The translations under genes were made by a program, and so were the position numbers. Of a DNA stretch of 64,000 nt, positions 55,744 through 64,000 are shown in pieces. The stretch comes from Symsagittifera roscoffensis (lineage: Eukaryota; Xenacoelomorpha; Acoela; Convolutidae). Every line of letters begins with the position of its first letter. Position 1 is the stretch's first letter. Under the pieces are notes generated by a model. It searched no databases. It saw only the letters and a list, made by a program, of their open reading frames with translations, and was not told the DNA's origin. Location: NCBI RefSeq assembly GCF_963678635.1, contig NC_087067.1:618001-682000 (forward strand). Direction: 5' to 3'.

Positions 55744-55876
55744 CCTGATGGAAGCGACTGCCATGAACACTCCCACTCGTCTGTTCACTTCACTCTCTGG
55801 CATTTCCAGCTGCAACATGAGATGGTACTGCTGTCCCTGTACCAGATACTCCTCCAGACTCTCATTGTGCAACAAG
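55744..55876 (-). CDS. BSCL2: Seipin exon A: lumenal domain with MPES motif
   Basis: Acceptor CCCTTTTCTAG, start CTTGTTGCACAATG at 55876 (one base of a split codon, then 44 codons), donor AGG/GTAGAA at 55743. The peptide includes EEYLVQGQQYHLMLQLEMPE and SEVNRRVGVFMAVASIR. This is the hallmark seipin segment: a Gln/Tyr turn, V-L-LELPES-VN, then LGMFLV. It is the sequence that identifies the gene. The exit phase 0 fits exon B. Exons for the first membrane helix and the Cys/Pro-rich start of the lumenal domain were not found between here and 64000; they are probably beyond the retrotransposon array. Confidence 0.9.
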
Positions 55877-56622
55877 CTAGAAAAGGGTCATTTCAGACAC
55901 ACTCAGCCAGTAACAATCAATGTAACAACCACATATTAACTGTAAATGGTAAATCTAGAACCAAACAGGGATAGCCGGTTTCTGTGCAAGTAGCACAGAA
56001 TGTTCCGACCATAGTCAAATGAAAAAAAAAATTTCAAATTAGAGTCGTTTTTTCTGCTAGTTGAGATAAAATTTCGCGAGATAAAGTTTCTTAAATAGGC
56101 CTGCTCGCTCGCTTTTTTTTGTACGAAATTGACCTAAAACTCGAGCCGGTTTTCCTCGACACTGGGTCAACTTTTTGGAAATTTTTTAATGTCGCATGAA
56201 TCATGGCTTAAAGGGCTTCATAATGATATATTATTCCACCCATTAAATGCTTTTGGTTGAAAAACAAGAAAAACCTGCTCACTCGCTCGAAAATAGACCA
56301 AAAATAGAATAATTAAAACCGGTTTTTCTCAACACGGAAAAATTTAGTAAATATTTAAAAGTCGTTCCAATCATGACTAAGAGGGCTTTAATATGATATA
56401 CCTTTCAAAACAGCCCCATGATTTTTTGTAGTACTTAGTGGATGGAATGTTTGCTGTTGATTTACATAACTAATAAAAAGTTGCATATCCTTTTTGTTGC
56501 AGTTGCCTGGTCGAGGTGCAACGCGTAAAGTTTCGTCGTTTTGGTCGAATTTCGTTATATAAGGTCTTCGTTTTCGCATGGAATTATTAGCGCGTTATTT
56601 CAGTACTTTTTCAGAGAAGCTT
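55877..56622. other. Non-coding stretch before the RT array
   Basis: It contains GATAGCCGGTTTCTGTGC (55970; also 10674), and two relatives of the GCTCGCTCG / CCGGTTTTTC-CGACACTGG phrase (56105-56180 and 56275-56345; also 35950-36095). No seipin exon was found here. Confidence 0.5.
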
Positions 56623-58371
56623 GATTTCTTAGTTTGGCTAAGTTTTCAGTACTTCCAGCGGAATTTCAATTGCGTGGTCTCGCCCAAATCGCACTTTGCC
56701 TCTGGGAAAAGGGTCCTTTCGATTCCAGTAACTGAGAAGTCAAGTGATTCTGGTTGCGGCGTCACCAAGCAGTCAAACGGGGAAAATACAGCAAAGCTAT
56801 GGTTGTGGTGTCTTATTTTGTATGCATCGATCTGCGGGAAACCAGGCAGAGGAACAGTTTGGTTTCACAGCCGAAGCTTCGAGCCAGTGTTGAGTCGACA
56901 CTGGTCATCAGGAGCGAGCTCGACTGATGTTCTTGATGGCTGATCCAATCTGAAGAGGGCTGAAGCCTCGACAGGATTGGTCCAGATTGCGAAGGTAGTA
57001 GCGTTTGGGGGACATTGGAAGTGTTGGTTGGTATCGTGTTGGGTGTTGAAGCACTTTGGACCTTGGTTGGGGACACTTTGATCAAGTCTTTGAGGTAGGA
57101 ATAAACTAGGGGGAGTAGCCGGTGCGTAGTTGAGCTAGGCTAGATCGGGCCTTCCGACTCAGTGATAGTTCAGGTGAAGAGATTAGTGAAGTGTTTTCGG
57201 TATAATAGATATGGGAACGGTTTCAAGGTAGTTGGAAACCGCTCTTGTGTGGAGTACTTTGCGTATGTTGAGTTTGGTTCCCTTGTTGATGTACTCGTAA
57301 GTATCGTTCAGGCTAGTCAGAAGACCTGCATTCAGGCATTTAAAAGAGGTTTTCATTTGTCTAGGTGGTTGGTAGGATCGAGTATTGCTATTCCGGTGTG
57401 GTTGTGCCGATGGCATCTAGCATAATATTGGGAAAAGAGTAGGTTTATGAAAAGGCAATCAAAATGTACGTGTTCGATTTTGGTCATTTTAATGCATCCA
57501 GTTACAGTGCGGAGTGCGGCCATTTGTACAATTTATAGACTTTGGATAAAGTAAGGCTTGTTGTATGTGACCACGCTGGCGCAGCGTATTCTAGGACTGG
57601 TCTAACTATAGCTTTGTGCCTAATTAGAAGCGTTTTCTTACTTTGGTCCCAGTTGGTACCGGCTAGCGCTTTTAGGTCGGCTACATTCTTGCGTTTGCTA
57701 GTTTGACTCTTGCAGCGTAGTGCGTATTTCATGAATGGGTCTAAGGTTCTGACTACTACGATTTAAAGGTTGCGGTCCAGTGGGAGCAGAGTGTTCTGGA
57801 TTTTGATTTGGTGGTGAGTTTTGAAGCCTTTTGAGTCAGGTGAGAAAAGGTTTAATGAGCAATTGGAGGAGGAGAGTTCCAAGTTGAGACTGTCGAAGAC
57901 TGACTAGGTAAGCGGAGACAGAAGATATAGTTTTGATATTAGAGGCGTGGCTGTAGAATTGAAGTCGTCCGCGTAAGATATAAAGGACAAACTTTTGGGT
58001 GGAGAGGGGGAATCGCGGTTATAGTAGTTAAAAAATGTTGCGTTTCTGAATACTTTAACATCGCTAGGTTCCTCTTTATGAGAGAGTACCTCATCTATTT
58101 CAGTTGCGAAGTCATCAATATCAGCTTTATTGAGGTTGGAGGGTTTTCTTGGCGGCGAGTTGAGTGGCAGAGTTAGAGTCGATTGAGATGAAGATGGGTA
58201 GGTGGTGTGAGCTAAGACTAAATTGTAAGCTCAATGGCAGGATAGGTCGTTAGTCTGTGATAAGAGGGAGATGGTAGGGGACGAGGTTTATTGTGAAGTG
58301 GGTGAGCAACTTCGTTGCTCAAGGGGACGAGGTTTATTGTGAAGTGGGTGAGCAACTGGGTGAGCAACTTC
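56623..58371 (-). mobile_element. Tandem RT-derived unit 1 (1749 bp)
   Basis: First of a head-to-tail series starting at GATTTCTTAGTTTGGCTAAG (56623, 58372, 60127, 62812). Minus strand, in order: an endonuclease-RT linker (ATEIDEVLSH, VFRNATFFNYY), the RT catalytic motif in FISYADDF (about 57955), a thumb piece, then ADLKALAGTNWDQSKKTLL with VLEYAAPAW (57732-57502), INKGTKLNIRKVLHTRAVS (57416-57183), and a C-terminal piece (57085-56813). These are C-terminal parts of a Jockey/CR1-like ORF2. The GTPQG-type region and earlier RT blocks are missing, the linker being fused to FNYY just before YADD. Frames change between the pieces, so no unit makes an enzyme. Confidence 0.85.
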
Positions 58372-60126
58372 GATTTCTTAGTTTGGCTAAGTTTTCAGTA
58401 CTTCCAGCGGAATTTCAATTGCGTGGTCTCGCCCAAATCGCACTTTGCCTCTGGGAAAAGGGTCCTTTCGATTCCAGTAACTGAGAAGTCAAGTGATTCT
58501 GGTTGCGGCGTCACCAAGCAGTCAAACGGGGAAAATACAGCAAAGCTATGGTTGTGGTGTCTTATTTTGTATGCATCGATCTGCGGGAAACCAGGCAGAG
58601 GAACAGTTTGGTTTCACAGCCGAAGCTTCGAGCCAGTGTTGAGTCGACACTGGTCATCAGGAGCGAGCTCGACTGATGTTCTTGATGGCTGATCCAATCT
58701 GAAGAGGGCTGAAGCCTCGACAGGATTGGTCCAGATTGCGAAGGTAGTAGCGTTTGGGGGACATTGGAAGTGTTGGTTGGTATCGTGTTGGGTGTTGAAG
58801 CACTTTGGACCTTGGTTGGGGACACTTTGATCAAGTCTTTGAGGTAGGAATAAACTAGGGGGAGTAGCCGGTGCGTAGTTGAGCTAGGCTAGATCGGGCC
58901 TTCCGACTCAGTGATAGTTCAGGTGAAGAGATTAGTGAAGTGTTTTCGGTATAATAGATATGGGAACGGTTTCAAGGTAGTTGGAAACCGCTCTTGTGTG
59001 GAGTACTTTGCGTATGTTGAGTTTGGTTCCCTTGTTGATGTACTCGTAAGTATCGTTCAGGCTAGTCAGAAGACCTGCATTCAGGCATTTAAAAGAGGTT
59101 TTCATTTGTCTGGGGGGTTGGTAGGATCGAGTATTGCTATTCCGGTGTGGTTGTGCCGATGGCATCTAGCATAATATTGGGAAAAGAGTAGGTTTATGAA
59201 AAGGCAATCAAAATGTACGTGTTCGATTTTGGTCATTTTAATGCATCCAGTTACAGTGCGGAGTGCGGCCATTTGTACAATTTATAGACTTTGGATAAAG
59301 TAAGGCTTGTTGTATATGACCACGCTGGCGCAGCGTATTCTAGGACTGGTCTAACTATAGCTTTGTGCCTAACTAGAAGCGTTTTCTTACTTTGGTCCCA
59401 GTTGGTACCGGCTAGCGCTTTTAGGTCGGCTACATTCTTGCGTTTGCTAGTTTGACTCTTGCAGCGTAGTGCGTATTTCATGAATGGGTCTAAGGTTCTG
59501 ACTACTACGATTTAAAGGATGCGGTCCAGTGGGAGCAGAGTGTTCTGGATTTTGATTTGGTGGTGAGTTTTGAAGCCTTTTGAGTCAGGTGAGAAAAGGT
59601 TTAATGAGCAATTGGAGGAGGAGAGTTCCAAGTTGAGACTGTCGAAGACTGACTAGGTAAGCGGAGACAGAAGATATAGTTTTGATATTAAAGGCGTGGC
59701 TGTAGAATTGAAGTCGTCCGCGTAAGATATAAAGGACAAACTTTTGGGTGGAGAGGGGGAATCGCGGTTATAGTAGTTAAAAAATGTTGCGTTTCTGAAG
59801 ACTTTAACATCGCTAGGTTCCTCTTTATGAGAGAGTACCTCATCTATTTCAGTTGCGAATTCATCCATATCAGCTTTATTGAGGTTGGAAAGTTTTTTTG
59901 GCGGCGAGTTGAGTGGCAGAGTTAGAGTCAATTGAGATGAAGATGAAGATGGGTAGGTGGTGTGAGCTAAGACTAAATTGTAAGCTCAATGGCAGGATAG
60001 GTCGTTAGTCTGTGATAAGAGGGAGATGGTAGGGGACGAGGTTTATTGTGAAGTGGGTGAGCAACTTCGTTGCTCAAGGGGACGAGGTTTATTGTGAAGT
60101 GGGTGAGCAACTGGGTGAGCAACTTC
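58372..60126 (-). mobile_element. Tandem RT-derived unit 2 (1755 bp)
   Basis: Almost identical to unit 1. The linker/YADD frame is open at 59931-59653. Pieces with KALAGTNW at 59481-59251, with LNIRKVLHTRAV at 59165-58932, and the C-terminal piece at 58834-58562. Near each unit border a 46-bp sequence starting GGGGACGAGGTTTATTGTG is present twice (here 60035 and 60079). Confidence 0.85.
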
Positions 60127-62811
60127 GATTTCTTAGTTTGGCTAAGTTTTCAGTACTTCCAGCGGAATTTCAATTGCGTGGTCTCGCCCAAATCGCACTT
60201 TGCCTCTGGGAAAAGGGTCCTTTCGATTCCAGTAACTGAGAAGTCAAGTGATTCTGGTTGCGGCGTCACCAAGCAGTCAAACGGGGAAAATACAGCAAAG
60301 CTATGGTTGTGGTGTCTTATTTTGTATGCATCGATCTGCGGGAAACCAGGCAGAGGAACAGTTTGGTTTCACAGCCGAAGCTTCGAGCCAGTGTTGAGTC
60401 GACACTGGTCATCAGGAGCGAGCTCGACTGATGTTCTTGATGGCTGATCCAATCTGAAGAGGGCTGAAGCCTCGACAGGATTGGTCCAGATTGCGAAGGT
60501 AGTAGCGTTTGGGGGACATTGGAAGTGTTGGTTGGTATCGTGTTGGGTGTTGAAGCACTTTGGACCTTGGTTGGGGACACTTTGATCAAGTCTTTGAGGT
60601 AGGAATAAACTAGGGGGAGTAGCCGGTGCGTAGTTGAGCTAGGCTAGATCGGGCCTTCCGACTCAGTGATAGTTCAGGTGAAGAGATTAGTGAAGTGTTT
60701 TCGGTATAATAGATATGGGAACGGTTTCAAGGTAGTTGGAAACCGCTCTTGTGTGGAGTACTTTGCGTATGTTGAGTTTGGTTCCCTTGTTGATGTACTC
60801 GTAAGTATCGTTCAGGCTAGTCAGAAGACCTGCATTCAGGCATTTAAAAGAGGTTTTCATTTGTCTGGGGGGTTGGTAGGATCGAGTATTGCTATTCCGG
60901 TGTGGTTTTGCCGATGGCATCTAGCATAATACTGGGAAAAGAGTAGGTTTATGAAAAGGCAATCAAAATGTACGTGTTCGATTTTGGTCATTTTAATGCA
61001 TCCAGTTACAGTGCGGAGTGCGGCCATTTGTACAATTTATAGACTTTGGATAAAGTAAGGCTTGTTGTATATGACCACGCTGGCGCAGCGTATTCTAGGA
61101 CTGGTCTAACTATAGCTTTGTGCCTAATTAGAAGCGTTTTCTTACTTTGGTCCCAGTTGGTACCGGCTAGCGCTTTTAGGTCGGCTACATTCTTGCGTTT
61201 GCTAGTTTGACTCTTGCAGCGTAGTGCGTATTTCATGAATGGGTCTAAGGTTCTGACTACTACGATTTAAAGGTTGCGGTCCAGTGGGAGCAGAGTGTTC
61301 TGGATTTTGATTTGGTGGTGAGTTTTGAAGCCTTTTGAGTCAGGTGAGAAAAGGTTTAATGAGCAATTGGAGGAGGAGAGTTCCAAGTTGAGACTGTCGA
61401 AGACTGACTAGGTAAGCGGAGACAGAAGATATAGTTTTGATATTAGAGGCGTGGCTGTAGAATTGAAGTCGTCCGCGTAAGATATAAAGGACAAACTTTT
61501 GGGTGGAGAGGGGGAATCGCGGTTATAGTAGTTAAAAAATGTTGCGTTTCTGAAGACTTTAACATCGCTAGGTTCCTCTTCATGAGAGAGTACCTCATCT
61601 ATTTCAGTTGCGAAGTCATCAATATCAGCTTTATTGAGGTTGGAGGGTTTTCTTGGCGGCGAGTTGAGTGGCAGAGTTAGAGTCGATTGAGATGAAGATG
61701 AAGATGGGTAGGTGGTGTGAGCTAAGACTAAATTGTAGTTGCGGTCCAGTGGGAGCAGAGTGTTCTGGATTTTGATTTGGTGGTGAGTTTTGAAGCCTTT
61801 TGAGTCAGGTGAGAAAAGGTTTAATGAGCAATTGGAGGAGGAGAGTTCCAAGTTGAGACTGTCGAAGACTGACTAGGTAAGCGGAGACAGAAGATATAGT
61901 TTTGATATTAGAGGCGTGGCTGTAGAATTGAAGTCGTCCGCGTAAGATATAAAGGACAAACTTTTGGGTGGAGAGGGGGAATCGCGGTTATAGTAGTTAA
62001 AAAATGTTGCGTTTCTGAAGACTTTAACATCGCTAGGTTCCTCTTTATGAGAGAGTACCTCATCTATTTCAGTTGCGAAGTCATCAATATCAGCTTTATT
62101 GAGGTTGGAGGGTTTTCTTGGCGGCGAGTTGAGTGGCAGAGTTAGAGTCGATTGAGATGAAGATGAAGATGGGTAGGTGGTGTGAGCTAAGACTAAATTG
62201 TAGTTGCGGTCCAGTGGGAGCAGAGTGTTCTGGATTTTGATTTGGTGGTGAGTTTTGAAGCCTTTTGAGTCAGGTGAGAAAAGGTTTAATGAGCAATTGG
62301 AGGAGGAGAGTTCCAAGTTGAGACTGTCGAAGACTGACTAGGTAAGCGGAGACAGAAGATATAGTTTTGATATTAAAGGCGTGGCTGTAGAATTGAAGTC
62401 GTCCGCGTAAGATATAAAGGACAAACTTTTGGGTGGAGAGGGGGAATCGCGGTTATAGTAGTTAAAAAATGTTGCGTTTCTGAAGACTTTAACATCGCTA
62501 GGTTCCTCTTTATGAGAGAGTACCTCATCTATTTCAGTTGCTAATTCATCCATATCAGCTTTATTGAGGTTGGAAAGTTTTTTTGGCGGCGAGTTGAGTG
62601 GCAGAGTTAGAGTCAATTGAGATGAAGATGAAGATGGGTAGGTGGTGTGAGCTAAGACTAAATTGTAAGCTCAATGGCAGGATAGGTCGTTAGTCTGTGA
62701 TAAGAGGGAGATGGTAGGGGACGAGGTTTATTGTGAAGTGGGTGAGCAACTTCGTTGCTCAAGGGGACGAGGTTTATTGTGAAGTGGGTGAGCAACTGGG
62801 TGAGCAACTTC
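60127..62811 (-). mobile_element. Tandem RT-derived unit 3 (2685 bp) with internal triplication
   Basis: As unit 2 but 930 bp longer because the linker/YADD/thumb segment is present three times at a 465-bp period. Two copies carry 147-residue frames (61851-61408 and 62316-61873; start MELSSSNCSLNLFSPDS, end in FISYADDF and LYLLSPLT) and the third is at 62616-62338. The first and second copies share changes (for example PPRKPSNLNKADIDDF) that the third lacks (PPKKLSNLNKADMDEL). Other pieces: KALAGTNW 61236-61006, LNIRKVL 60920-60687, C-terminal 60589-60317. Confidence 0.88.
61387..62781. repeat. Three tandem 465-bp copies of the YADD segment
   Basis: ORF borders repeat at 61408, 61873 and 62338, exactly 465 bp apart. 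The 465-bp period is 155 codons, so the frame is kept from copy to copy, but a stop (after LYLLSPLT) separates them. Borders given are approximate. Confidence 0.88.
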
Positions 62812-64000
62812 GATTTCTTAGTTTGGCTAAGTTTTCAGTACTTCCAGCGGAATTTCAATTGCGTGGTCTCGCCCAAATCGCACTTTGCCTCTGGGAAAAG
62901 GGTCCTTTCGATTCCAGTAACTGAGAAGTCAAGTGATTCTGGTTGCGGCGTCACCAAGCAGTCAAACGGGGAAAATACAGCAAAGCTATGGTTGTGGTGT
63001 CTTATTTTGTATGCATCGATCTGCGGGAAACCAGGCAGAGGAACAGTTTGGTTTCACAGCCGAAGCTTCGAGCCAGTGTTGAGTCGACACTGGTCATCAG
63101 GAGCGAGCTCGACTGATGTTCTTGATGGCTGATCCAATCTGAAGAGGGCTGAAGCCTCGACAGGATTGGTCCAGATTGCGAAGGTAGTAGCGTTTGGGGG
63201 ACATTGGAAGTGTTGGTTGGTATCGTGTTGGGTGTTGAAGCACTTTGGACCTTGGTTGGGGACACTTTGATCAAGTCTTTGAGGTAGGAATAAACTAGGG
63301 GGAGTAGCCGGTGCGTAGTTGAGCTAGGCTAGATCGGGCCTTCCGACTCAGTGATAGTTCAGGTGAAGAGATTAGTGAAGTGTTTTCGGTATAATAGATA
63401 TGGGAACGGTTTCAAGGTAGTTGGAAACCGCTCTTGTGTGGAGTACTTTGCGTATGTTGAGTTTGGTTCCCTTGTTGATGTACTCGTAAGTATCGTTCAG
63501 GCTAGTCAGAAGACCTGCATTCAGGCATTTAAAAGAGGTTTTCATTTGTCTGGGGGGTTGGTAGGATCGAGTATTGCTATTCCGGTGTGGTTTTGCCGAT
63601 GGCATCTAGCATAATACTGGGAAAAGAGTAGGTTTATGAAAAGGCAATCAAAATGTACGTGTTCGATTTTGGTCATTTTAATGCATCCAGTTACAGTGCG
63701 GAGTGCGGCCATTTGTACAATTTATAGACTTTGGATAAAGTAAGGCTTGTTGTATATGACCACGCTGGCGCAGCGTATTCTAGGACTGGTCTAATTATAG
63801 CTTTGTGCCTAATTAGAAGCGTTTTCTTACTTTGGTCCCAGTTGGTACCGGCTAGCGCTTTTAGGTCGGCTACATTCTTGCGTTTGCTAGTTTGACTCTT
63901 GCAGCGTAGTGCGTATTTCATGAATGGGTCTAAGGTTCTGACTACTACGATTTAAAGGTTGCGGTCCAGTGGGAGCAGAGTGTTCTGGATTTTGATTTGG
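62812..64000 (-). mobile_element. Tandem RT-derived unit 4, cut by the window end
   Basis: Same start GATTTCTTAGTTTGG. C-terminal piece 63274-63002, LNIRKVLHTRAVS piece 63605-63372, KALAGTNW piece 63921-63691, and the beginning of the thumb region at the window end. It shares with unit 3 the change giving AKPHR in place of AQPHR in units 1 and 2, so units 3 and 4 are the closest pair. Confidence 0.85.

Noticed and set aside
56578-63614. Plus-strand frames of 63-125 codons repeated in the RT array
   Set aside because: They are antisense to the retrotransposon pieces and are repeated only because the unit is repeated.

Overview
This is an AT-rich eukaryotic nuclear window, almost certainly from an invertebrate animal. 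It holds spliced protein genes with canonical GT/AG signals, a seipin gene of animal type, C2H2 zinc-finger exons, a FLYWCH/MULE transposon, Jockey/CR1-like non-LTR retrotransposon debris, hAT-like MITEs and tRNA-derived SINE-like repeats. The species cannot be fixed from the sequence. No bacterial-type gene, rRNA, intact tRNA or CRISPR array was seen.

Layout. 1-6557: about 54 copies of a 122-bp satellite with higher-order structure (a 7-unit block of 854 bp duplicated in tandem, and longer echoes at multiples of 122). 6558-27553: mostly AT-rich non-coding DNA with small repeats, one GC-richer coding island (11092-12053), one possible broken coding stretch (20183-20502), two MITEs with 8-bp target duplications (24008-24227, 24460-24677) and an array of degenerate ~165-bp modules. 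27554-34169, minus strand: exons of a C2H2/C2HC zinc-finger gene. Three exons join in phase (33437-32947, 28954-28819, 27879-27554); their introns hold a 411-bp hAT-like MITE and a decayed MULE transposon read from the plus strand. 34441-35075 is a large inverted repeat with an inner hairpin.

37646-55876, minus strand: the C-terminal part of a seipin (BSCL2) gene. Exons A-D (55876-50174) encode the end of the lumenal domain and the second membrane helix. The acidic/basic cytoplasmic tail is encoded by two more exons that exist twice (44540-44350 plus 43651-43496, and 38688-38498 plus 37801-37646) because of a recent ~2.9-kb tandem segmental duplication. All splice phases agree. The seipin start and first membrane helix lie beyond the window or were not found. 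Introns are packed with module arrays, tRNA-like repeats and a collapsed non-LTR element on the opposite strand.

56623-64000: a tandem array of 1.75-kb units (continuing past the window end) whose minus strand carries an internally deleted non-LTR reverse-transcriptase ORF. One unit has its 465-bp linker/YADD/thumb segment triplicated. It lies upstream of the known seipin exons and may be in a seipin intron.

The most noteworthy items are the duplicated terminal exons of seipin, the satellite made from a reverse-transcriptase deletion derivative, the MULE whose inverted ends are themselves short tandem arrays, and the higher-order 122-bp satellite.
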